Shown here piece by piece: positions 25,603 through 37,664 of a stretch of 64,000 nt of DNA. A program made the translations under genes and the position numbers. Under the pieces are notes generated by a model. It made no database searches. It had not been told where the DNA came from and was given only the letters and a program-made list of their open reading frames with translations. This DNA comes from Utricularia gibba (taxonomy: Eukaryota; Streptophyta; Magnoliopsida; Lamiales; Lentibulariaceae), in contig NEEC01000004.1 of assembly GCA_002189035.1 (NCBI GenBank), positions 3,720,001 through 3,784,000 of the forward strand, given 5' to 3'. Each line of letters begins with the position of its first letter. Position 1 is the first letter of the stretch.

Positions 25603-28600
25603 ATGTCTATCGGTAACCCACTTCAATAATGCTGATTTGCGTCACCCCAGCAATTCTTCTGTGAATTTGTGTTTTGAGAATTGGAAATGAGGGATTAGTT
25701 GAATGAGCTCATATTTTTAATGATCAATAATGCTGCTACTTAGCTCACCAACCATATGTTGCTCCTGTCATTCAAAGGTGGGTTTTTTTTTTTTTTTTCT
25801 TTTCTTGTTTACATTCTGTTTTGATGGGTTTCTGTGATAGTTGCACAATCAGTCTTGGACCACTTAAATCACATTTTCGTGCAGGCCTCTCCCTATTCAT
25901 GGAGTTGGAGGATTGAGATTCTTTCTTCGTAATTCAAGAGCTTCATGGTTGTCCTACTCGGAGTATAATGGGAGCAATAAGCGATTTGTCTCAATCTGCT
26001 TTGGTAAAACCGTGCCATTGCATGAAACTGGGCTACATAACTGAGACAGTCATCTCCTACACAATTCCAACTTGCTGTTATTGATGATTCTCCCTTTTCA
26101 GAAACAAGCAAAAGCATGTTAGTGGATAATTATTCTGTTATGGAATCTGCTGGATCTTTTGATTGTGTTTCGATAGATCCCTCTCCAATCTCTGATTCTG
26201 TAAAGGCAGATTCGCTTTCAATGGCACGAGATTATTTGAATGAAAAGCTTCAATGTATCTCCTTTTCTTTGAAAACGACTGTTGGAGATGGAAGCAACGC
26301 CGTGGATAATAATATCATGCATGATATCGTCCTTTTTTTAATAAATCAACCGAATCAGCTGGATATCATGGATGATATCGAGCAGGGTGGAAAAGCCATG
26401 GTATCTTTTTACGGTTACGCTAAGCAACTCCTGCCTCAAGAATTCCAAGATGTGTTCAGATCATCTGAAGAAACTGTTGAGAAAGTGCTGTACCCTCTAT
26501 GCATTTTTTGTTGCATCCTGAATAGTATGATGTGTTTGATACAAGCCTTGGCATGAGAAACTCATTACTTCATGAGCAGATCTTCTAATATTCTCATTCA
26601 GCTCCAGAAATTAAAAAAAAACACCCTGTTGTTCTAAGCTTGGGCTAAAAACCATTTTATCACCCTAAGGTGTATGTGGCTCTGGAAGGGATTGGACGTA
26701 GTCTTGGACTGGATCCTAAGGATCCACTAATTCACTTCATCCTTTTCTTCGGACTGTCAGCAGCTCTATGGTAGAAGTTTTCTTATTCAATGCATTTTTC
26801 ATTGGCTTTTTTTCTTATGGATTTCATTTCAGTATCACAGAGGGAATATTGAATGTTGGACATATATTTCTCTCCAGCTTTGATATGATAAAGTTTACAC
26901 TTCTCATTAGATTTTTGGAGGGGAGCTTATAGAGTCTTAGTATACGGTGGATACTCAGGAGATTTGTCGCCTCAGTCAGTTTTGGAGCTCTTGCAAGGAA
27001 ATAAAAATGCTGTGCTTGTTGACATTCGCTCTGAGGCAAGACATTAATTCTAGTTTCAAAAGTTAGAAACGCCCTGAACTTTTTTAGTGCTTAGCTATGC
27101 TTAATGCTTCCCGTTTTGCAAGTTCACTTTTGACTAATTTTAACTTCATGAAATTCCTCTAGCTCTATTTGCAAGACCTCATGTTTCTTCTTATCACATG
27201 AAGGAACTTAGAGAGAGAGATGGCATCCCTGATCTTAGTAGGAAAGCTCGTGGTCGATATGCCAGTGTTACACAACTAGAGGTCTTTGTCAAGCAGTTCA
27301 GCTTTACTTTCCCTTGATTCAGTAGTACTCTGATGGGATGGTAAATGCATTTCCCAACTTTAGTAACAATCTTAATATCAATAAAAAATTGCAGGTTGAT
27401 GACTCTGTTAGAAGGCTGTTAAGGGGTGGCAGGGAGGTTGAGGATATCTTACTCCCTGCAATCATTCGCAATCTAAAAATAGCTGATGTATGTGTGTGCT
27501 TCTGTTGATAGACGCACAAGCCTATCAAGGGTAACAACTCAAGTTGCTATGCCAATTTATTTATCTTCAGGACAGTTAAAATGTATTAGTTCTGGACTCA
27601 GATGGAAGCCGTTCAAAGGTAGTTGCAAGGTCATTGAGAAGGCTTGGAACTAAGGTAACTTATGGTGGAAGTTAAAAACAGTCATCTGCGAGTTTCAAGA
27701 GGCTCAACGTAACACCTGTCCGAAAGTTCACTTCTAGTTCCGTCCCTTAATTTCAACAGTTTTTAACAACACCGACCACCCGTTGTGCCAGAAAACTTAT
27801 TTGGGTCTTGGGTAGAAGGGGCGGTTTCGTATCAAAGTGCCGAAGTCCGAGACACTTTTTCAGTGCTCAATGATGTAGAATTACCCTCACCACCTGAGGT
27901 TTCTGGGAATGAATCTGGCTACTAGTTATAAAAGAAACGTCACCTACAGGAAACCGAAGCCATCATTGAAGAAATTAAAACCAACACCTTTAAAGGTTGC
28001 TGGTTAGGGGCTGGTAAGGCTCTCTGTTGTTTCTCATGAAATGGGAGTAACTTTCACGGCTCCTGTTGGCGTATTTAACTAACAAAGCGAGATGTTATGT
28101 TCCACAGGTTGCTCCCACTGCTGCATTCTCACTCCTAGGTGACTTTCTGCTTTAAAATAAGACTCTCCTTCTCTCTCAAAGGAAAGAAGGCTCATGTGGT
28201 TGTTCTGTAAAAAGCTGCATTGTCCTTGTCCACTGCCAATCTGTCGAACCTGTTCAAAGGAGCAAGCACCTCACAGGGTTCATCATGTGCGCTTCTCCTA
28301 GCCTAAAAAAGTCTGGTGTTCTTGCAGAGTAGGAGAAGACATTGCAGTTAGCTCTCCAACACAAATGGAGCATGTGTACATTTGAAACGGCTGCTTTCTT
28401 TCTTACTACATCCATCACCTACGTCTGTGGTAACTGGTATCCCTTCCCAGAGCATTTTCAGGCGAGTGGCTTCTTACGAGGATGCCGAAGATTTGAAGCA
28501 GGATCTCAGGTTTCATTCACAACAGTTTTTGCATCTTCAAAAACATTCCTTGGCCTTACAGACTGCTGCTGGCTTCTGTGGAACTGGCGGTTGAGGCGGT

Positions 28601-28741
28601 TACTGGACTACCCACGCCTGGATCAGAAAGCGGGGCGCCTAATGGACTACCGACGCCGCCCCCGCCGTCATCTGATGTGCAGAGCCGGGTGCTACAAGCT
28701 GCTGCAAAGCAGCATCAGTCTCAACCAGTCTTCCAGTCATG
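25603..28741 (+). pseudogene. Broken plastid rhodanese-like gene (At3g59780 type)
   Basis: Clear exons spread over 3.1 kb follow a plastid rhodanese-like membrane protein. The transit-peptide exons are at about 25603-25606, 25744-25777 and 25885-26003, and exon 4 starts at 26102. YVALEGIGRSLGLDP and a membrane span (FILFFGLSAAL) follow, then YGGYSGDLSPQSVLELL, LRERDGIPDLSRKARGRYAS, VDDSVRRLLRGGRE, LDSDGSRSKVVARSLRRLGTK, SIFRRVASYEDAEDLKQD and a C-terminal RVLQAAAKQ. Damage: TAA at 27577-27579, TAG at 28005-28007, and a frame that jumps at least twice between 27800 and 27990, with the VQGGF core apparently missing. First and last exons splice cleanly. The number of lesions favours a pseudogene, though some single-base ones could be sequence errors as in other genes here. 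Confidence 0.7.
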
Positions 28742-29400
28742 AGAATGTGTCAGAGGGTGGAGTGCTTCTCAACATTTTTTTTTAATTTCTTTATTCCAAA
28801 TTTTTAATGAGAAGCAAAATGGGGGTTGGAATCTGAATAGTGAGAAAGAATACTTTTAGAATGTGCGCACCTGTCACTATCTTAGTGGTTACAGGCTGGA
28901 CGTGGTTAAGACTGATCACGTGCTTGGTCACATGTACCACCCCATCTTTGTCACGTGCACAGTCGGTACGCTCTAGATCTCGATTTATAATAAACTAAAC
29001 TAAAATTTAATAGTAAATATTAAAAAACCATAACCAGTCCATATCCCGCCAAAATCCAAAGGGAAAACCGTGTGCATATATCTATATATACAAAGAATTC
29101 TACCTTTTAAAATAAAAAATCATTAGTATTCGATAAGAGAATTGCTTTGAAAATTTTTTATAGAAATAAAAACTTTTTAAAATATACCTCATGCTATCCA
29201 AAATAAAAATATTGCATAAATATTAACTATTGAAATTAAGTATTTGATGTATCAAACAAACACAGGTAAAAATTAAATACACAAAGAATATAAATTACAT
29301 TAGAAAATATTAAACTAAATTTACTATTATTGATTTATAATTTATTATATACTTAAACTTTTCAATTTAATTTCTTAATATATGATTCTTTGTTCTAATA
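28742..29400. other. Spacer with two CACGTG cores
   Basis: Two CACGTG cores, in gatCACGTGc near 28915 and gtCACGTGc near 28952, lie in otherwise AT-rich DNA with no gene. Confidence 0.4.
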
Positions 29401-29403
29401 TTA

Positions 29404-29760
29404 ATAACCACGTGGAAAACCTGCTTTGAAAGTGACAAAACATTCTTTTTAAAAAAAATTACATATTTGAGTAGGAAGAAGATTTGGCAGCAAAGCATGT
29501 TGATGTTGAACACCCCGTCCATGATGCCTCTCTAGTTTTTGCAATGAAAACCTGTAAATTAATGCAAAAAAAAGTTGAAAAATTCGTCAAGTAAATTAAT
29601 TATCCACGTGGAGTAAAAATAGCCAACAACTTTTTACGAGTCTGTCTCGAAGGCATTAATTACTATGACATTAAATAGCATTTACTGGGATAATTCTGCA
29701 GTGAAATGAGTTATATATAAAACCCCACTCCAAATCAATTAACTTTAAAAAAAAAAAAAC
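29404..29760 (+). promoter_or_regulatory. Promoter-like segment without a visible gene
   Basis: Two perfect CCACGTGG G-boxes (29408-29415 and 29604-29611) are followed by a good TATA box, TATATATAA (29712-29720), and a C-rich possible start region. No protein-coding frame of note follows before the GATA gene at 30850. It may drive a noncoding RNA or be the remnant of a lost gene. Confidence 0.35.
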
Positions 29761-30849
29761 TACTTACACAAGTAACTTGCAAGACCACCCATCTTCGTCA
29801 TTTTTTTTTGAAAAAAATGTATCTTGTATAAAAATTTTAGTGTTTATTTGTATTTTTCTGTATAATTTTAAGATTTTTGTAAAAATAAAATTAGTATAAA
29901 AATAGCACCCCAATAGTTGAAAATAGTAATGTAAAAAAAATAAAAATGTTTTTGATAGTCATAAAGAAAGAAGCAAATTCTGGGCTGAAATAGCAGCCAA
30001 GAGTTGAGATGAATAAGTGAGATTGTTTTCTTTGTATGGAATACTAAATAATCATTATTGGTATATTTTATTAATTTTAGTTTATTTTTATTGAAATATA
30101 ATTTTTTTTTTCTAAAAAAGAGAGAAATATGGATAGTTTTGTAAAAACATACCAAGTAGGGTTAGAAAATTGTTCATTGTTATTTTATCTCTTACACATT
30201 GAGACCAAATATTACATATAGGTTAACCATTTTTTTCACACAATATATAAAGCATGTTCACTTTTCTAATTCAAGTTAATCTATTTAGTAAGACTACTGA
30301 AATTACTACTTTGCCCGTCATAATGACGAATCCCTACACGCACCTGACAACAAATAAATAAATAAATGTTTAATACGTATTAGGGCGGGTGGGTATCATT
30401 TTTTGTTTGATTGTTTAGGTGAGGAGTGAGGAGGGTAGATTAGGAAACACACATAATGTTTACTTTGCTTGAATAGTGGAAAAGGTGAAAAGGAAAAAGA
30501 CGTAACGGCCAGCTAGCCAACTTTGCGCAGTGAAAAACATACCATGCGATGCCATGCCTTCAATTAATTCGTTTCTTTTTATATTAATATTCAAAATTAA
30601 AGAAAAGAGAAATAATCCATTGTATTTTATTATGCTAGTGTAATGACTACCTTGTCCCTGCTTTCGCTCTTAAAAGAGGCGCACACCTCACTTTCAATCC
30701 AGAGAGAGCAGCACACACTTCCCTTGAAAGGTAGAGATAGATTGATGGATAGATATTCGCTCTGAGTTTCTGTGTGCCGTTGCTTCTGCCTTTTTTTCTT
30801 CGTCTTCCCTTTTCCGTGTCTACTTTTGGAGCTCCAATTCCTGACTGCG
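29761..30849. other. Upstream region of the GATA gene
   Basis: AT-rich to about 30640. The last 180 bases, with CT-rich leader-like sequence, are probably the transcribed leader of the GATA gene. The small minus-strand frame at 29868-30155 is AT-driven. Confidence 0.45.
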
Positions 30850-31807
30850 ATGGAGTGTTTCGCCGTGGATTACGCTGAATTGGACAAGGACAATGGGGGT
30901 GCTCATTTCACGGTGGAGGATTTGCTGGATTTTTCCCAAGAGGACGAGAATATGCCCAATGTGTTTTTCGATGGAGTGGCTGCGAATTCCGGCGACTCCG
31001 CGACGGTTACGCCGGTTGAAAGCTGCAATTCGTCTGTTTCCGGCGGAGGTGAGGCGCATTTCTACGGGAACCCGTCGCAGTTCCCCGGGAATGAGCTCTG
31101 CGTTCCGGTAATTTTGCGAAATGATGTAAAATGCAGGGGATTAGAATTTATCATTATGTGGAAATTGGGATTAAATATGTGCAATTTTGTTGACAGTACG
31201 ACGATTTAGCGGAACTGGAGTGGCTATCGAATTTCGTGGAAGATTCGTTCTCCGCCGACGTAATTCCGGCGGGGCCCGACGCCGCCGCCTCCGCTGCTGC
31301 GGTAGCCGCAACCGAACCTCTTCATTTCCCCTGCGACGTCACGGTTCCTGGGAAAGCACGTAGTAAGCGGTCACGCGCTCCCCCTGCGACTGGTCCTCCC
31401 GCCTCCTCCGCGTCGCGGTCCCTGACACGACAACTACAACTACTACTACTACGACGACGACGACGACGGAGGCCTCGGGAAGGAAATGCTTACACTGCGC
31501 ATCCGAGAAGACGCCGCAGTGGAGAACAGGGCCAATGGGTCCGAAGACTCTCTGCAACGCCTGCGGCGTGCGGTACAAATCGGGGCGTTTGGTGCCCGAG
31601 TACCGGCCCGCAGCGAGCCCGACATTCGTTTCTGCGAAGCATTCGAATTCTCATCGGAAGGTACTGGAGCTCCGTCGGCAAAAGGAGCTGCAGCGACAGC
31701 AACAGCTCATTGGCCATGTTTCAATTTTCAACGGCTGCGATGAGTTACTGCTTCATCATCATAACACCACCGTTGTCAACGGCCACGATTACAGGCACGT
31801 GATGTAG
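30850..31807 (+). CDS. Class A GATA zinc-finger transcription factor (one-base frameshift)
   Basis: Exon 1 (30850-31107) and exon 2 (31197-31807). The protein begins [13 protein letters not shown] with [10 protein letters not shown], then [18 protein letters not shown], the basic [10 protein letters not shown], a poly-Thr tract, and the zinc finger [26 protein letters not shown] (CX2C-X18-CX2C). It ends [15 protein letters not shown] and [15 protein letters not shown]. This is the subfamily I (class A) layout of plant GATA9/GATA12-type factors, which bind WGATAR sites in growth and light control. Exon 2 has 611 bases where 612 are needed: the frame changes between the KRSRAPP block and the DWSS block (31380-31387). 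With one base restored the product is about 289 residues. Confidence 0.85.
31429..31471 (+). repeat. ACT/ACG trinucleotide repeat encoding poly-Thr
   Basis: An ACA/ACT run followed by an ACG run encodes about twelve threonines just before the GATA finger. Such repeats are prone to length change. Confidence 0.8.
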
Positions 31808-34528
31808 TTGTAGTTAGTGTACTCTCATCTACTCCTACTCCAACTCCATCCCCACGGGATAATTCCCCCACCTCGCCGCTAAATTTAAACACTCCAAACG
31901 CCAGTGAATAATTATTGAGTTTCGTTTCTTTTTTTGTTTGTGTTTTTGTACTGGATGAGGTTCAAAGCAACTGAGTGCTTGTAATGTTGTACATCAAGGC
32001 AAGAGATTTTCATAATCAATTTCTTACTATGGATTGGAGCTCTTCTTACCTGAGCAGCAAACGCTTTGCATTAAAACAAACACTTTTATAATCAATTAGA
32101 TTTAATATTTTATAATATAATCTATATTTGTTATGTATTTAGATTTGAGATAAATCTAAATACATACATGCACATACATAACACTCAGTTCAATAAGTTT
32201 GGGGGAAACGCGAGACATGCACATACATGCACATGGGCGGTGGTGAATGCCGATGCCGATGCCTATGCCTTGCTGCTTTCTCATCTCATTAATACTTGAC
32301 TTGCTTCATAACACAACATGGTGATTGGGTGCCATCGCGTCTCTCAAATTCAAGCATCGCGACGACCCAAATGCCGATGGGGATGAGGTGTCGGCGGCCA
32401 ATCTAATGACCCTTTGACCATCCCTTTCTGTCCGTACTTTTGACACAAATGCATGAACATGCACATGCACACACATGCGCATGTGCTCCCCTCTTCTTCA
32501 TCTTTTTTCTTTCGTATGGTCAGGTTGGGTGCATCCCCATCGCAGACCCATTGCGATCAGCAGATGCAGCAGATTGAATGAATACATATTAACCCTGCTG
32601 AAACGCTCCCTTTCGCTTCTTCTTTTCCTTGCGGTTGTTTAGAGTCAGAGCTATTGCTGTCTGTATGCGGGAGGGACAATTGTTCTCTTACACATCCTTG
32701 CTGTTCTTTAGCTTTACTTCATTTTGAGGATTTGACAGTTTGAAGACGCAGCTTTATCTCGAGAGTCCTCGGCGCGGTGATGAGAAGAGACATTGGGGTC
32801 TGGGAAAGAGATAAATAATGTCCATGAATGATTTTTTTTTTTTTTTTTTGCAAGGAATCCTTCCTCCAAAGGGATGGCAACGTGCGAGGTGTCTGGTCTG
32901 GGGATCAGCATCTTTTCTTTCTCTGCAGTTCCACCTCCTCTTCCTGCATTCCATTCATCCAGACGCTTTTAGTATACTCAGCTCTCGTGGTAGTACACAT
33001 TAACGCTGCGTTTGGTTAGGTGAATTCACGTGGGTTTAATAAGTTGATCATGTTTGATATGTATGTGACACTCACTTTAATTTTTACCCATCTATCTTCG
33101 TTTGTGCAAACTCACACACATGGGTAAATACAAGTAAGAGGGGAAGTGGGTTTCTTAAAAATCACAACATTGTTTACTACTTTACTCATGGATTTGTTTT
33201 AGAAATTTCTAATATTTGGAAAATGATAGCTGCAAAAGATTACAAAAAAATAAATTTTTAATATGAATCAACATGCATATGTATACAATCATTGGTAATT
33301 GTTTTCATTGATAACTTTAATTACCTTCAATAATAATGAGTATTTCACACATTCATGACTACAATTGTGGATGGCCAGAGTCATTCATAATTGCAATTGT
33401 GAGTGTTTGCAAATGATTATATCATTTCCATGTATCATTAATCAATGTTACGCGTGCGTAGAATAGATATTTTTCCAAATATAAATAACTCAAGTCACCC
33501 ACAATTGATATTACCGATGTTTGCAAATAAATTTATTTTTATTAAATAAAATAATCTCTTTCGAGTTATTTCGAAATCAAGTTCTATTTTATTTGAAATG
33601 TTTGTCAAAAAATAATATCAAATGAAATCAAGTGTTTAATGGTAGGGGAGTTTGGGTTTGACCAAAGTGTATCCTGATCCTGACCCGTCATTAAAAAAAA
33701 TTGACTATTAATTAATTTTTTTATATTTTATTTGAAAATGTCGTTTAATTCCATGGATCCGCCGCCTCGAAACTTCCTCCAACCTCTGCGACTGTGAGCG
33801 TAGTTTCAAGCAAATGGTACCCGTGAGGTGACAGAATATGGAGGTTCAATTAATATTGTAAAAGGTATGCTTTTTGTGAATAGAATTATTTTTATTTCAT
33901 CTGGGTAAGAAAATGCTAAGCTTTTTATTACAATATGGTTTGCAGGGTATTTGAAAAATGGTGTTTTTACACAATACATCAACATGACAACAATGATTCT
34001 TTTGAAAAATTATCGTAAGATTAAAAGATAATTTATTATTTCTTCTTGTAATTATTTTTAAATGTTACAATTTACTGTTAAATTTCTAAATTTTTATGAA
34101 CTAAATATATGAAATTAGATTATTGATGTTTTAAATATTTTTTAGTTAAAATAATTTAATTTAAATAAAAATTACAGGTATAACTATCAACTTATGTAGA
34201 AAAAAGATGAAAAAATACAAGTTTTTTTTTTATAATAACAAAATACTAATAGGTACTTTTACAAAAACTTTTGCCTACATAGTTATTTTAGCAAAAAGGG
34301 CTTATTTAATGCTATCCAAAAAAGCATTTAAACAAAGTAATTTTTGTTGATAATGAAAAAAATAGAGATTGAAAAAATACAAAATACAAATTGTAATATT
34401 ACCATAAATTTAGATGTATAATAAAGATTTATTAATGTACATTTGATTCTGTTTTTATTCATTGAGTACTAATAAAACAAAAAGTATGATTGTTAGAAAT
34501 TTTGCATTATGAAAAGATAAAAGTTAAT
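31808..34528. other. GATA 3' UTR and long AT-rich spacer
   Basis: The first 250 bases are probably 3' UTR. The 32200-32960 stretch is GC-moderate with CATGCACATAC-type repeats, but I find no exon. A TGCGTTTGGTTAGG word near 33005 is of a kind common at plant transposon edges; no second end was found. 33650-34528 is AT-rich. Confidence 0.4.
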
Positions 34529-34533
34529 ATGTC

Positions 34534-35130
34534 TGTTGAGGTTGAAAATCGGTACTATAGGATTTGCCTAATTTTCCAAATTGTGAATGGGATTTAATGG
34601 AACCCGATTCATGATGAGAACAAGGAAAATATGAAGTCATAGGAGCTTTTACGTGGAAACTATTATAAGATAGAAAAAATCACGGAGTTGTCGAAACTTG
34701 TCACAGAAATAATTTCACTAACGAAGGGAGAGAAAGAGAGGTACAAGTAGGAATGTTGAAAGTTCAATCTTTTATTCTCCAAACCTCCTTATATTCATAG
34801 AAGAGATCGAGCCGATTGAATTCTGAGTTCTGCAGGTGTCGACCACTTTTGATGCGTGTTAGCCATGCTGCAATCCCGCTGACAGATAACCGCCTACTAC
34901 TCTGACATTCCTATAACCCGATTATTTTTTAGACTGTCCAAAACGGCTACTGCTATCCTGTTCAGACACTCGTCGGCCTATTGTCCTACACTAGCATGTC
35001 AAGATACTTTTGGGATCTTTTCTAACCGGTTTACTACTGAGGTAGTTGATTTGATCTGCCCCAAATTGTAAATTCATAAATAACCCTCGAGGGTGCTTCC
35101 TCACGACGGATGTCGATTTAGGACTCATCA
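34534..35130. mobile_element. Solo LTR (597 bp) with 5-bp target-site duplication
   Basis: The segment begins TGTTGAGG and ends CTCATCA. It is flanked on both sides by atgtc (34529-34533 and 35131-35135), a perfect 5-base duplication. It shares TTTTACGTGGAAACT and AACCGGTTTA with the LTR of the neighbouring element at 35559, so both belong to one family. No internal domain is present, so it is a solo LTR left by LTR-LTR recombination. Confidence 0.82.
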
Positions 35131-35135
35131 ATGTC

Positions 35136-35553
35136 AAAAACTATTAATAAATCAAAATATTATCAAAACTAGTGAAAAACTAATTTAAATTATAATAAAT
35201 TTTCAAATGTTACAAAAATAAATGTATAATTCAAGAATATTTTACAAAATTTTGAATATTTTTTCAATTACATTTTTATTAATAAAAAAAAAGACATATA
35301 TAAAATAATTAAATATAAAAATAAATTGAAAACATTTAAAATTTTTAATTAAAATAATTTAATTTAAAAAAACTACAGATATTTTTAATAATAACATTTT
35401 ATGTAAAAAAAGTAAGAAAATACAACTATTTAAGTGATGATAAAAAAAGAGTAGATATTTTGATAATTTTTTTGTCTGATATATGTATATTAACAAAACT
35501 GCATTAAAACAAATTATACGCGTAGAAATTTATGTAAGTAAAAATTCATATTA
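35136..35553. other. AT-rich spacer between two related insertions
   Basis: About 420 bases of very AT-rich DNA with no gene or repeat ends. Confidence 0.5.
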
Positions 35554-35558
35554 GACAT

Positions 35559-36085
35559 TGTTAAGGGTCAAATCGGTATCCGGTGTAAGACCGATTTAAG
35601 GTGATAAGTGCGGTCGGAATTGCCACACTTAGTCGCGTTTTTCGGGGTTGGTTCGATCAAAATAAGAATGAGCAGGGGTTTTTTACGTGGAAACTGTCGG
35701 AAAGCGGAAAAACCATAGTGCTGCCGGAGCTCACCGGAAAATATTTCCACTAGATAGAGGGGGGCGAAGACGAGGTTACAACTCTAAGAATTCTCTCTTT
35801 TCTTTTTCTTGCGTCCAACCCCACCTTCGTCATGATTCTTCCTATTTATAGGAGAGCTCACTCTAACCGAATTCTGACGTCTGCAAATATCGGTTGTTTT
35901 CTGCTCCTGCTATACGATCTCGCTTTTCATACATCGGCCACATGTTATGCTGTAATTTGGCCGCTTTTAAGACTGTGTCATATGGCTATACCTGCCAGAT
36001 TTCTGTTGTCTGGCATTATCCCTTCAGGATCATTTTTGGCAGCCTTTTAGGAGCCAATTGTGTCAAACCGGTTTATCCCCTATCA
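35559..36085 (+). repeat. Left LTR (527 bp)
   Basis: TG...CA-bounded direct repeat; positions 35802-36085 recur at 37362-37659 with high identity. Confidence 0.8.
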
Positions 36086-37361
36086 CTTAGCCCCTCTGAT
36101 TTGCTGATATTGGCCCTTCCGGGGTAAATCGGAGAATCAGAATCACCATAATGCCGACTCCCAAGATGTCGCCTTGTTTGCATGAACCACAAACTGCTTT
36201 GAACCGATACCTCTGCCACGCGTCGACTCATAAACGCGCCACGTTTTTTCCCGCCCATTCGAAGTACCTCAAACGTCGTGTCGCTTCGTCTCCCGACTTC
36301 TTCTCTTATAAATATCTGCTCCTCGTCTCAATTATTTCCTTTGCTCTCTCTGTTTCCCTTGAGATTTTTGCACTTTTCATGCTCCGTCGTATTCTTCCGC
36401 CGTTCGACCGCCACAATACCTGTCGGAAAACGCTAGTTTTTCAGGCACCATTTGGTTTTCCGTCTTTTCCGTTCGGTCTTCTGAGATTTTTGGGAAGTTC
36501 CCTTGGCCTATGCGAGTCCTCCACTCTTCCTGACTTCCGCCGCGTTCTAGGGTTTTGGGTTCCTTTCAAATTTCTAAAGATGGGTAGGAGGTCTAGTGAG
36601 CTAAATATCCCTTCTCTTCGCATTCGGTATTCAATTCCGAATGAGTATCAACTTTTTCATGCCCAGGATACCGAAATCCCTTGGGGAATCGGTGAGGGCC
36701 CCTACCTCTGTTCAGTCTCCCGATTCCGCTTGCCTATTTTGAAAGCGGCTTATGCTTCCCCCTTCATCCTTTAGTAGTCCACTTCCTTCATACCTTCGCA
36801 ATCCCGCTTTACTGTCTTGCCCCGAACTCCATATTCTGCTTCACTACCTTCCTCTTCTATTCGGCCGATATGGACCCAGCTATGACTCTGATAGATTTCC
36901 TCCATCTCTTCAAAATAGCTGTCCACAAAGCCAAGTCCCTGATGGATGACTGATCTCACTTTCAGTTTCACCGCTTCAAAGGTAACCCCAATTTCGTTGT
37001 CAAAGCCCCCGATACCAGCCACGATTGGTGGTCTTCCTTTGTTTGGATTGCACCCCCTTTGGGTTTCCGATGGAATTTCCCAACTGATCCCCCAACTCCT
37101 TTCCGAGTTAAACTTTTCGGCGCATATCGATCTTCTTCTGAATCCCGTGAAGTTCTCTATGAGAGACTTAGCCGAGGCTCGATCCGATATGAATCTCGTG
37201 CCTTGATGTTCTCGGGTGAGTCGTTGAAAAGGTCGGGTATTATCGGTCGCTCTCGAGATCCCCACTGGCCCGACATCATTCCCTTCGATGGCACCGATTC
37301 GCGAGTTCATCCTTCTAGTCCCTCTCCAACCCTTCCTCTGGCCTCGACTTCGTCCCCGATT

Positions 37362-37659
37362 CCTCTCTTTTCTTTTTCTTGCGTCCAACCCCACCTTCAT
37401 CATGATTCTTCCTATTTATAGGATAGCTCACTCTGACCGAATTCTGATGTCTGCAAATATCGGTTGATTTTTGCTCCTGCTATACGATCTCGTTTTTCAG
37501 ACATCGGCCGCCTATTATGCAGTAATTCGGTTGCTTTTTAGACTGTGTCATATGGCCATACCTGTCAGATATCGATCTGTCGTCTGGCATTATCCCTTCA
37601 GGATCATTTTTGGCAGCATTTTAGGAGCCGATTGTGTCAAACCGGTTTATCCCCTATCA
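37362..37659 (+). repeat. Right LTR, 5'-truncated
   Basis: Near-copy of the last part of the left LTR, including the stretches TTGCGTCCAACCCCACCTTC and CAGGATCATTTTTGGCAGC. It ends CCCTATCA directly before the gacat duplication. Confidence 0.8.
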
Positions 37660-37664
37660 GACAT

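Larger units (their letters stand above)
35559..37659 (+). mobile_element. Non-autonomous gypsy-type LTR element with truncated second LTR
   Basis: The element starts TGTTAAGG and ends CCCTATCA, flanked by gacat on both sides (35554-35558 and 37660-37664). The left LTR is 35559-36085. The right LTR covers only its last ~300 bases (about 37362-37659), matching 35802-36085; its first ~240 bases are missing, with the junction in a CTCTCTTTTC-type tract. Inside, broken frames (about 36580-37360) encode IRYSIPNEYQLFHAQDTEIP, then FVVKAPDTSHDWWSSFVWI and GFRWNFPTDPP. This layout resembles the gag-like 'putative transposase, gypsy type' family of plant elements. No reverse transcriptase or integrase is present. 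Confidence 0.78.

Noticed and set aside
33005-33660. Possible transposon starting with TGCGTTTGGTTAGG
   Set aside because: Only one end is recognisable; no inverted partner or target duplication seen.
36771-37403. 210-residue minus-strand open frame
   Set aside because: It lies antisense to the gag-like part of the LTR element, has no recognisable domain and an odd Arg/Gly composition.
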